Assembly: GCA_023664345.1 (NCBI GenBank)
Contig: JAMPFQ010000004.1
Span: 90,184-154,183 of the forward strand
DNA from: Lachnospiraceae bacterium
GTDB taxonomy: Bacteria > Bacillota > Clostridia > Lachnospirales > Lachnospiraceae
DNA: 64,000 nt
Direction of reading: 5' to 3'
The notes beneath the pieces were generated by a model. The model ran no database searches and was not told the origin of the DNA. It saw only the letters and a list, made by a program, of their open reading frames with translations. Both the position numbers and the translations under genes were made by a program. Shown here piece after piece: positions 15,805 to 22,623 of the stretch. The first letter of the stretch is position 1. Each line of letters opens with the position of its first letter.

Positions 15805-16212
15805 TTGGATACTTCCCCATTTATATATTATTTGCAGAAAAATGAAGTATTTTATTCAAAGATGAAGTTGTTTTTGCAAAAATATGTGGATTGTGATTAT
15901 ATTACTTCAGCTATTACAATAACAAAGTATTTGACGTATCCATATGGTCAAAATAACTCGAAAATGATTGATGATTTTTATGCTTTTATTTGTGGGATGG
16001 ATATAGAAATCAGCAATATTGATAGGGAAATAGCACAAAAAGCGGCAGAGATAAGCGCCGAGTATAAGGGCTTTAAGGCTATGGATGCCTTGCAGTTAGC
16101 TGCAGCGTGTTCAACCGGATGTGACTTGTTCCTTACGAATGATAAGCAATTAAGGCAGTTTAAGGAAATTAGATGCATTACAGTAGCGGAGTGGGAAGAT
16201 TGTCCTCAATAA
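15805..16212 (+). CDS. PIN domain protein, probable VapC-like toxin
   Basis: A 135-aa PIN-fold ribonuclease. Asp2 of DTSPFIYYL, Asp94 of AMDALQLAAA and Asp113 of LTNDKQL fit the acidic triad positions. The conserved glutamate of the family (TITE-Y-type) is lysine here (TITKYL, Lys41), so catalysis is probably impaired. The only in-frame start is TTG at 15805; the expected ATG just upstream is missing, where the frame reads TAA-AAA-ATC-TTC-TTG. Loss of the start, of an active-site acid and of the antitoxin frame all point to a decaying pair. A terminator follows at 16211. Confidence 0.75.
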   Translation: MDTSPFIYYLQKNEVFYSKMKLFLQKYVDCDYITSAITITKYLTYPYGQNNSKMIDDFYAFICGMDIEISNIDREIAQKAAEISAEYKGFKAMDALQLAAACSTGCDLFLTNDKQLRQFKEIRCITVAEWEDCPQ

Positions 16213-16254
16213 GAGGATAATATGCTTTAACGTACAGTATCCTCTTATTTTTTT
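16211..16254 (+). terminator. Rho-independent terminator
   Basis: AAGAGGATA facing TATCCTCTT, followed by ATTTTTTT, right at the stop of the PIN gene. A similar CGTACAG..ATCCTCTTATTTTTT tail recurs near 20890. Confidence 0.75.
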
Positions 16255-16261
16255 AACCGGT

Positions 16262-16470
16262 AGTGTTTTTCCTGCCTCCCTATGCTCCGGAATTCAATTC
16301 GGATGAATACTTGTCGTGCTCTCTGCAGATTTCTGTGCTTTCAAGACAGCTGTTCTTTATTGCAGAAGACTTTCCTACAAGATTCAGTCATTCATGCGTA
16401 AATTACAGCATCATCTTTTTTCTGTATCCAAATTCTTTCACCATCCCTCGCTTTCCTACTTTTTCACAGG
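16262..16470 (+). pseudogene. IS630 family transposase, C-terminal relic
   Basis: VFFLPPYAPEFNSDEYLSC matches the final DDE-domain segment of IS630 transposases (PPYAPELNPDE). Another frame continues SFMRKLQHHLFSVSKFF, the family's usual last helix. The two parts are in different frames and the rest of the transposase is missing. The remaining bases to 16683 are AT-rich without a gene. Confidence 0.6.
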
Positions 16471-16683
16471 GATAATATTAACTCGTAAGCTTTTTATCTA
16501 AGCATTACTTCTTTCTTGAGTTATTTACGCTTTTTTAAAATTATGCTTAATAAATATTTTTATAAGCCGATAAAATAATAATAGAGTATTTATCAGCATA
16601 TGCCCAACAACAGGTAACAATCGTCTCAGCACCTAATTTACAACATTGTTGAGTTAGTAGAAGATTAACAGGGGGATATCAAC

Positions 16684-18408
16684 ATGAAAGCGAGGAAGCA
16701 CCCATATATATATATTTCTTATTCGTGGGATTCAGATGAACACAAAGAAAAAGTAAAAAATTTTGTGAAAGCTCTTCGTTTAGACAATATCAATGTAACA
16801 TATGATGAAGACTTACCATTCAGAGAACGTCTTCCCCATTATATGGAGAAAGCAATAATAGACAGTGATATTGTCCTTTTTATATGTACTCCTAACTATA
16901 AATATTGCGCAGATAACAGAGTATCTGTTGTTGGAACTGAGAACCAAATCATCACAAGTGAATTATACGAAACTTATAATAAAAATCAATTCATTCCTAT
17001 ATTGTTTAGTGGCACATGGGAAACTTCCTTACCTACATGGGCAAAGGGGAAATTAGGAGCAGATTTATCTACTCAGGAATTATATAAGACTAATTATCAA
17101 AAATTAATACAGTACCTTCAAAATACTACTCCAAACTTCAGATTGGTTGGGGCTACAGGAAAAAATATAGAAGAAAGAATGCTTTCATCGAGAACATATG
17201 TAGAAATTAACAGCCTTAAATCAACAATTAAAACGTGTTGGAAGAAAATTTCGGACGTTAATACATTTCGGGGACTTGTACTGGTTGCGGTTGTTTCCGG
17301 AGTTATTCTATCGCTTTTTACCCCGTTTTTTTCTAGTCCTGATACACCTGCGTCAGATAACTCTTCAATTAGTAACACTGTAGCTAGTAGAGAAAAAGCT
17401 GATCCTAGCCCTGATACACCTATGTCGGATAACTCTTCATTTAGTAATACTATAGCCAGCGGGGAACATGCTGATAATTCAGTTCCTAACAATGAGTTTA
17501 TCGAAGATGCTAACACCGATGACCCCACTCTTAATAGTAATGTTTCAGATAATCCCACTCCCAGTAAGGTTCCTTATGATGAAGATGTCCTTAATGCCAT
17601 TATCCTTGAAGATCTAGTTTCTAACCTTGCCACGAATCCAGCTAATGGTACAATGCCTAAAGGTACTGCACCTATCACTATTACCTTGCCAAATGATATG
17701 CAAGAAAAATTGGATTCTATCCAAAAGTTATCTATTGGTAGTTCAAAAAAATGGTTTGATGATAAACTAGGATCTCCTTACGCCGAAACAGTAATAGGTA
17801 TAATAGATGATAGACAGATGTATTCTAATGATGACGAAAGTAGCAAAACAGGAGAACTCTTGGTATGTGCATACAACATTTCTGATATAATAATGGTACA
17901 GGCCTATTTTGATATCTCAGATAACTCGTGCCTCGCATTTTTTGTCACCCTGCTAGATGATATTTCAGGTGTTGACATAATGATGCCAAAATTTTATTCA
18001 TCTCTTGTATCTGATAAGCCTTTAGGTGAATATGCTTTTTCAGAACTCGGTGAATATATTGTGAGCACATATGGATATGCTGGTCAAGGTATTGGACGTA
18101 CATTTTACGGGGAAGAATACTATTTTGGGGCAGCTGGAAACTACAATCGTTTCTTTTTTGCCGTTTTGGATTATGGAATGCTAAATTCACGTGCAGATTT
18201 TAGTGGGTTCCTCTCTATAATTCAGTTTAACATTGGACCTTGCGATGACACTCTCCCTTTACCAGAAGTACTAAATAGTGAAAGAGAGAAATTTTATCCT
18301 AATACTTATGGCATCTCTACGTTAAACTCCAATTTAACATTTGATTTGCTTGGTGACTATTATTGGTTTGACACCTTAACGCTTATTAATCAGAATTACT
18401 ATAATTAG
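16684..18408 (+). CDS. SEFIR/TIR-like domain protein with membrane segment and C-terminal sensor-like domain
   Basis: A 574-aa protein. Residues about 5-150 form a SEFIR domain (YIYISYSWDSDEHKEKVKNF, DIVLFICTPNYK, FIPILFSGTW). One membrane helix follows at about 195-215 (GLVLVAVVSGVILSLFTPFF). Then comes a Ser/Asp/Thr-rich stalk with two near-identical repeats of SPDTPxSDNSS, and a C-terminal domain of about 230 aa beginning IGSSKKWFDDKLGSP that resembles the ETEC_3214-type region. SEFIR proteins signal by homotypic interaction and bacterial TIR relatives act in anti-phage NAD depletion. AT-rich composition and flanking IS relics indicate transfer. Function is inferred; a lone surface-receptor role is also possible. 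Confidence 0.75.
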   Translation: MKARKHPYIYISYSWDSDEHKEKVKNFVKALRLDNINVTYDEDLPFRERLPHYMEKAIIDSDIVLFICTPNYKYCADNRVSVVGTENQIITSELYETYNKNQFIPILFSGTWETSLPTWAKGKLGADLSTQELYKTNYQKLIQYLQNTTPNFRLVGATGKNIEERMLSSRTYVEINSLKSTIKTCWKKISDVNTFRGLVLVAVVSGVILSLFTPFFSSPDTPASDNSSISNTVASREKADPSPDTPMSDNSSFSNTIASGEHADNSVPNNEFIEDANTDDPTLNSNVSDNPTPSKVPYDEDVLNAIILEDLVSNLATNPANGTMPKGTAPITITLPNDMQEKLDSIQKLSIGSSKKWFDDKLGSPYAETVIGIIDDRQMYSNDDESSKTGELLVCAYNISDIIMVQAYFDISDNSCLAFFVTLLDDISGVDIMMPKFYSSLVSDKPLGEYAFSELGEYIVSTYGYAGQGIGRTFYGEEYYFGAAGNYNRFFFAVLDYGMLNSRADFSGFLSIIQFNIGPCDDTLPLPEVLNSEREKFYPNTYGISTLNSNLTFDLLGDYYWFDTLTLINQNYYN

Positions 18409-18470
18409 AAAAATGATGGTTTTTATTAGGGCTTTTTGCGAAAATAGAATTATGAGATAAAATAAGGAGT

Positions 18471-18776
18471 ATGAAGTACAAAAAGATAAAGGATTATATA
18501 AGCAAAAATTTCAGAGAATGACTGTAGTTAAGCGAACAACACTTGACAAAATAGCAGAAATACTGCGATAAGGATATTTAGAAAAGTACCAGCGTTGCGG
18601 GAGAATGCCCAAGCTGAATATAGATGATTTGCTACTGGCTATGCTGGAAAGAAAAAGCGTCACACACTGAAGGCCCAAATGTTGGCGAATCTCAAGAGCG
18701 GAATGATTATCTGTCTGACCTTTTTCAACAGGAAAAAGCACAATTTCCAGCTGTTCAAGGATTCCCGGGGAGTGTA
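18471..18776 (+). pseudogene. IS5 family transposase relic
   Basis: MKYKKIKDYISKNFREMT, then TLDKIAEIL, a stop, and KLNIDDLLLAMLE match the N-terminal region of IS5-group transposases. After a jump, KAQMLANLKSGMIICLTFFN and RKKHNFQLFKDS match the catalytic-domain region (KAQ..GKIIC..F.NGKRHDF.LF). Stops and a missing middle show it is dead. Confidence 0.6.
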
Positions 18777-18833
18777 AAATAAAGTGTGTAAGTTACCGGT
18801 AACTAAAACTTACGCACTTTATTTTACACTCCC
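18768..18833. repeat. 27-bp inverted repeat, IS-end-like
   Basis: Arms 18768-18794 and 18807-18833, GGGAGTGTAAAATAAAGTG.. against ..CACTTTATTTTACACTCCC, with one mismatch and a 12-base centre containing ACCGGT. A third related stretch, TTTACACACTTTACTTGACA, follows at 18849. Outer ends reading GAGTGTAAA are like IS256-type terminal repeats, so this may be two fused IS ends or a minimal MITE. Confidence 0.6.
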
Positions 18834-18840
18834 AAAAAAT

Positions 18841-18939
18841 CAAAAAAATTTACACACTTTACTTGACAAACCCGTTCTTACATTATTACTTGTGTTGTTT
18901 GCGGCTCTGTCTTACATAGACAATCATAAAAAGAAATAA
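18841..18939 (+). pseudogene. Holin-like type I toxin, N-terminus lost
   Basis: A frame ending TAA 18939 reads PVLTLLLVLFAALSYIDNHK and two lysines, a single hydrophobic helix with a basic tail like the small holin-like or Fst-like type I toxins of Firmicutes (about 30 aa). Its expected ATG is absent because the IS-end-like sequence abuts the codons for the helix. The stop overlaps a bidirectional terminator. Confidence 0.5.
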
Positions 18940-18974
18940 GCATCCTCAACCGTCCAAAGTGTAGGATGCTTATT
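18935..18974. terminator. Bidirectional terminator of the type I toxin locus
   Basis: AATAAGCATCCT facing AGGATGCTTATT. T-rich sequence follows on the plus strand (TTATTTTTACT) and precedes on the minus strand (CTTTTTATG). Confidence 0.75.
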
Positions 18975-19028
18975 CTAAGTTATTTTTACTACTGAGGGCA
19001 ATCGGAGATTTCAATTCCGATCACTTCT
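18935..19028 (-). ncRNA. Candidate antisense antitoxin RNA
   Basis: On the minus strand TTGAAA (19063-19058), 17 bases and TATAAT (19040-19035) form a strong promoter. Transcription from about 19028 would run to the hairpin at 18935-18974, giving an RNA of about 90 nt with an internal ATCGGA/TCCGAT stem at about 19000-19020. It converges on the toxin relic and shares its terminator, the arrangement of par/Fst-like type I pairs. The overlapping plus-strand hairpin at 19045-19074 (AGAGC..CTTGA) with a T tail may end a read-through transcript. Confidence 0.45.
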
Positions 19029-19170
19029 AAGTAAATTATACACGAGAGCTGCTTGATTTTCAAGTGGCTCTTTTAAATTTCCCACCAACATCCCTGTGTC
19101 TAAATGTTTTCATGATAATGATATATATTTGAATATCTTTATCTTTTCAGCCGTTTCTTATTTTTCTGGT

Positions 19171-19404
19171 TTACTTATGCCTTTCTTCAAATTGCTTTAA
19201 AATTCTTTTCAGTTCTTCTATTTCTTCTTTGCTCCCAGTTCCCCATTCATTTCCCCAAAATTCTGTACCAACGCGTATGATTCTTTCTTCATCTGTCTCG
19301 TGATACTGCGCAGATTTAATGGACTGTACTACCCACACTAATGTACCCACAAGAAAAGCAATCCCAAAGATACCATAAATCCAGCTTGCCAAAACACCAA
19401 CCAT
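19171..19404 (-). CDS. Small membrane protein, hypothetical
   Basis: A 77-aa protein with one N-terminal helix (ASWIYGIFGIAFLVGTLVWV) and a charged cytoplasmic tail ending in a predicted coiled coil (EEIEELKRILKQFEERHK). The ATG follows AAAGGAG. No family is recognised. It is divergent from the HTH gene at 19548, and the dyad at 19445 lies between them. Confidence 0.6.
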   Translation of the reverse strand: MVGVLASWIYGIFGIAFLVGTLVWVVQSIKSAQYHETDEERIIRVGTEFWGNEWGTGSKEEIEELKRILKQFEERHK

Positions 19405-19444
19405 TCTTTCATCTCCTTTCCTACTGATAAATTCTTACTTTTTC

Positions 19445-19470
19445 ATATAGGGTATTTATATGCCCTATAT
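19445..19470. promoter_or_regulatory. Operator-like dyad before HTH gene 1
   Basis: ATATAGGG-N10-CCCTATAT, 8-base perfect arms, about 80 bases before the HTH gene at 19548 and 40 bases before the divergent small membrane gene. Confidence 0.5.
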
Positions 19471-19547
19471 ATAAATATACCATATTAAAATCATTCTTAC
19501 AATTACATTTTTAGTGAAATATAATGGGAAAAATGGAGGATACTTTC

Positions 19548-19814
19548 ATGCCAAAAAAACCGAACCCATTACCCCAACTTCCAGATAATCCAGAAGATTA
19601 TGGTGATATAAAAATCCATCTTGCTGAAATTTTAAAAGCCAAAAATGTTTCCTTGAATCAGGTGTCGTTTCGTACAGAAATGCAGCGTAAACAACTCAGA
19701 AACTATAGGGATAATAAAATACAGCGTTTGGATATAGACATCCTAAAGCGTCTATGTTATGTGCTGGAATGTGATTTACATGAATTGATAGAGTATATTC
19801 CCCATAAAAACTAA
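19548..19814 (+). CDS. HTH (Cro/CI-like) regulator, copy 1
   Basis: An 88-aa protein, essentially one helix-turn-helix domain: IKIHLAEILKAKNVSLNQV, FRTEMQRKQLRNYRDNKIQ, LDIDILKRLCYVLECDLHE. The end CDLHELIEYIP is typical of minimal XRE-type regulators. ATG 19548 follows AATGGAGGA. A second copy starts exactly 479 bases downstream with about 80% identical residues and similar leader sequence, so the gene and its promoter were duplicated in tandem. Confidence 0.85.
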   Translation: MPKKPNPLPQLPDNPEDYGDIKIHLAEILKAKNVSLNQVSFRTEMQRKQLRNYRDNKIQRLDIDILKRLCYVLECDLHELIEYIPHKN

Positions 19815-19919
19815 CCCTAAGATTCCGCAAATCCAACCTGTTACATTTTCACTTGCTCTTATTTCTTTTCTAACCTTATAAATTTTCTTATCCTGCATTC
19901 CATCCAGATATGCACAATG

Positions 19920-19955
19920 TTTTCACATTGGGTATATAAATACACCATGTGAAAA
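19920..19955. promoter_or_regulatory. Operator-like dyad before HTH gene 2
   Basis: TTTTCACAT-N18-ATGTGAAAA, 9-base perfect arms. It occupies the position equivalent to the dyad at 19445 in the duplicated unit, but the arm sequence is entirely different. Confidence 0.5.
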
Positions 19956-20026
19956 TATCCCATACTAAAATCATTCTTACAATGACATTCTGGGTAAAAT
20001 ATAATGAAAAAATGGAGGGTATTTTT

Positions 20027-20296
20027 ATGCCAAAAAAATTGAACCCATTACGCCAACTTCCAACGAATGCAGAAGATTATGGTGATATAAAAATCCATCT
20101 TGCTGAAATTTTAGAAGCAAAGAATATTTCTGTGAATCAATTATCCTTCCGCACAGAAATGCAGCGTTCACAGATAAGAAACTATAGGGATAACAAAATA
20201 CAACGCTTGGATATAGATATTCTAAAGCGTCTATGTTATGTGCTGGAATGTGACCTGCATGAATTGATTGAATATATTCCCCCGGAACGGTCTTGA
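20027..20296 (+). CDS. HTH (Cro/CI-like) regulator, copy 2
   Basis: An 89-aa paralogue of the 19548 gene. Differences cluster at KAKNVSLNQV to EAKNISVNQL and RKQLRNY to RSQIRNY, the latter within the presumed recognition helix. ATG 20027 follows AATGGAGGG; a longer in-frame start at 19949 has no binding site. It has its own leader with a different dyad. The two may regulate different sites after divergence. A 12-bp GC-rich hairpin follows at 20337. Confidence 0.85.
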   Translation: MPKKLNPLRQLPTNAEDYGDIKIHLAEILEAKNISVNQLSFRTEMQRSQIRNYRDNKIQRLDIDILKRLCYVLECDLHELIEYIPPERS

Positions 20297-20336
20297 TAGT
20301 GACGTATATTTGAATATATACCAGATGTTAAATAAG

Positions 20337-20368
20337 CATGGCGGCGTAGCCCCATATACGCCGCCATG
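20337..20368. terminator. GC-rich hairpin between convergent genes
   Basis: CATGGCGGCGTA facing TACGCCGCCATG around an 8-base loop. There is no clear T-run on either side, so termination is likely but not certain. Confidence 0.45.
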
Positions 20369-20396
20369 ACACGATATCTGTTTCCATAGACAATTT

Positions 20397-20774
20397 TTAT
20401 TCCAAATGTTTTTTCTTGATGGAAAACAATACATAGATTTGGCTGTCTGTCCCCTGTATGGACAGTCTATCCAAAAACCAATCCTTTCCCTTAGCCATAT
20501 CATCACTATGTTTGAGTACATCTTCATAATCCAGATCATTGTCAAACTGGACTTCTAAGGGATATACATTAACTGCATCCTCTATTTCCCGGATATCATC
20601 CTTGACAGGGTTTAACATGACTACCACAAATCCTTGTCCGCCCAGCGTACATTCCTCAAGGATATAGTCTATCTTCCTTAATACTCTGCGGGGCAGTTTG
20701 TATCTTCCTAAAAATGGATTGATATTCCTTAAAAGTACAAGCTGACACTTTGTATAAATTTTTATGCTTTTCAA
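20397..20774 (-). CDS. Hypothetical protein
   Basis: About 125 aa from TTG 20774, which lies 7 bases after AAAGGAGG; a longer frame to 20804 would place that ribosome site inside the gene. It has a basic N-terminus (KSIKIYTKCQLVLLRN), the strand GQGFVVVMLNPV, and an acidic middle (FDNDLDYEDVLKHSDD). Nothing is recognised. AT-rich composition and position between IS relics and tRNA-Lys suggest an accessory origin. Confidence 0.55.
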   Translation of the reverse strand: MKSIKIYTKCQLVLLRNINPFLGRYKLPRRVLRKIDYILEECTLGGQGFVVVMLNPVKDDIREIEDAVNVYPLEVQFDNDLDYEDVLKHSDDMAKGKDWFLDRLSIQGTDSQIYVLFSIKKKHLE

Positions 20775-20916
20775 ATCATTTCCTCCTTTCCCCCAAATTA
20801 GCATAAAAAAGAACAGATTCCCAAAACCTGTTCTTCTTTACATGATACAGATAGGATAGTATCTGTTCCCAAAAATAATATATATTTAACGTACAGCATC
20901 CTCTTATTTTTTAAGT

Positions 20917-21027
20917 TTATCTGCCGTTTGCGACCAACTCGCGACCAATCTGCGACCAATTCTGCGCCAAACCTTTATCCCCCTGAAAGACTGGGTAATT
21001 TAGCCATTCCCTCAACCGCTCTGCCAT
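20917..21027 (-). pseudogene. Short coding fragment, possibly an integrase C-terminus
   Basis: A 36-codon frame reads MAERLREWLNYPVFQGDKG and LAQNWSQIGRELVANGR and then stops. The plus strand carries three near-copies of GCGACCAA here. The ending is similar in style to tyrosine integrase tails, and the tRNA-Lys gene lies 200 bases away, a common integration target. No upstream integrase body is present. Confidence 0.25.
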
Positions 21028-21064
21028 TCGCAGCTTCGCTGCTCATGTCGCGCTGGCGCGCTAT

Positions 21065-21134
21065 AAACACAGTGTCCTGCGGTTTCTCTCGCTCGTGCTA
21101 GCACGGCTCGGAGAAACCGCAGGACACTGTGTTT
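21065..21134. repeat. Large perfect hairpin, 24-bp arms with nested palindrome
   Basis: AAACACAGTGTCCTGCGG.. (21065-21088) is the exact reverse complement of 21111-21134. The 22-base loop itself contains CGTGCTAGCACG, a self-complementary 12-mer. Smaller GC hairpins (GCAGC-GAA-GCTGC, GCGCTGGCGC) sit just before it at 21028-21062. The position is downstream of tRNA-Lys. Confidence 0.85.
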
Positions 21135-21227
21135 GCAGAGCTTTCAGAAACACGCAAAAAAAGAACCGTCCCCAAGGCTCTGATAGTCCTCAAAAACAGT
21201 CCCTTCCGCTCCTCGAAGAGGAGTGTG

Positions 21228-21300
21228 TGCACCGCCAGGGGCTCGAACCCTGGACACCCTGATTAAGAGTCAGGTGCTCTACCAACTGAGCTAGCGGTGC
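21228..21300 (-). tRNA. tRNA-Lys (anticodon CTT)
   Basis: A 73-nt cloverleaf on the minus strand. Acceptor arms are GCACCGC and GCGGTGC, the D-loop is AGCTCAGTTGGTAGAGC, the anticodon loop is CTCTTAA, and the T-arm is CCAGGGTTCGAGCCCCTGG. CCA is not encoded. A CTCCTC-TTC-GAGGAG hairpin lies immediately downstream (21209-21223). Confidence 0.96.
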
Positions 21301-21407
21301 ATCTATGAAATGTGCGCCTGTCTTTCACAACGCAAGGATTATTATATTATATCTGTTCCTAAAATGCAACCCCTTTTTAAAAATTTTCACATTCCAAATA
21401 CATTTTT

Positions 21408-22589
21408 TCAGTTTTCTTTGTTTTCCCTTCTGACATATCTGCTCAGCGCTATGATCAGCGCCAGAACCACCACGACCACCACAACAATGGAACTCATGCC
21501 ATAGGCGATCCCTGCGCTCTCCGCTATCCTGCCTATCACCGACGGCATCAGGATTGACCCCATGCTCGCCATTGTCAGGATAAAACTCCACGCCATGGCA
21601 TATTTCTTGATCAGCGTTCCGCAGAAAGAAACGGTGGTTGGATAGATGCCCGCCATGCTGTAGCCGAATCCCACAATGCCAATGACGATCGGTATCGTGC
21701 TCCTGCTGAGCAGCAGCCAGAAGAAAAATACCACGATGCCAACTCCCATGACCACCAGCAGCCGTTCTTTCCGCACCCGCTCCGAAGCCCATGCAACGGT
21801 AAGCCTTCCCGCCAGCATCATGATCCACAATACGCTGGCCATAAGCTGCGACAGGGAATCGCTCAGCAGGCCCGTGTCCACAAAATAAGTGATCAGCCAG
21901 CCGATGACGCCCTGTTCCGCGCACAGGTAGAAAAACAGGGTGAATGTGCAGAGATAAAACAGCGGTTCCTTAAAGAATCCGAAATTACCGCTTTTCTTTT
22001 CCTTTTTTTCTTCCTGCCTTACCTCATCCACGGGAATCAGGCAATACAGGATCCAGCTGAGGATTCCCATGGCCACCATAAGATAACAGGCATAGACCCA
22101 GTTCGCCGCGTCCGCACGCGTTAAAAGCATCAGAAAGATCGGAAACATGAACGCACCGATGGAAAACATGGCATGCAGGCCGTTCAGGAAGCCTGCCTTT
22201 CCCGGCGCCAGGTTATTGATGGTAAAATTACCGAAATTGCTGGATACGCCTCTTGCCAGTCCTGTCATCAGAAAAGCCGCCACCAGCGCAGCCGGTGAAT
22301 TTCCCAGCAAGATCAGCAGATAGGAAACGGCATAGCAGGCATTGAACAACAATATGCTTTTCTTCCGTCCGATCAGCGCAGGCAGCGCTCCCGCCATGAA
22401 GCTTGACGCCAGATTTCCCACGGAATGCAGACTTACAAGCGTTCCGGCAAACACGTAACCAAGTCCCCTGCTCTCCCGGATATAAGGAAGCAGCGACCCG
22501 ATCGACAGCGCCAGTACGCCATTCAGCATAAATGCTAAATAGGTAAAGTACAACTGCTTTTTTTCTTTGGCCGTCTTAAAATATTGCAT
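21408..22589 (-). CDS. MFS transporter
   Basis: A 393-aa major facilitator with twelve predicted helices. The loop 2-3 signature appears as GALPALIGRKKSILLF, and a charged central loop (EVRQEEKKEKKSG) separates the halves. The start MQYFKTAKEKKQLYF is preceded by AAAGAGGATG. It follows the AraC gene on the same strand by 34 bases, and the pair diverges from the cysteine desulfidase operon, so it may move a substrate or product of that pathway. The specificity cannot be read from sequence. Confidence 0.88.
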   Translation of the reverse strand: MQYFKTAKEKKQLYFTYLAFMLNGVLALSIGSLLPYIRESRGLGYVFAGTLVSLHSVGNLASSFMAGALPALIGRKKSILLFNACYAVSYLLILLGNSPAALVAAFLMTGLARGVSSNFGNFTINNLAPGKAGFLNGLHAMFSIGAFMFPIFLMLLTRADAANWVYACYLMVAMGILSWILYCLIPVDEVRQEEKKEKKSGNFGFFKEPLFYLCTFTLFFYLCAEQGVIGWLITYFVDTGLLSDSLSQLMASVLWIMMLAGRLTVAWASERVRKERLLVVMGVGIVVFFFWLLLSRSTIPIVIGIVGFGYSMAGIYPTTVSFCGTLIKKYAMAWSFILTMASMGSILMPSVIGRIAESAGIAYGMSSIVVVVVVVLALIIALSRYVRRENKEN

Positions 22590-22623
22590 TTTGTTTTCAT
22601 CCTCTTTCTTGTTCCTGTATCGG

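Noticed and set aside
20985..21060. A second tRNA or tRNA fragment beside tRNA-Lys
   Set aside because: GGCAGAGCGGTTGAGGG resembles a Ser/Leu tRNA D-arm, but no anticodon or T-arm follows in register.
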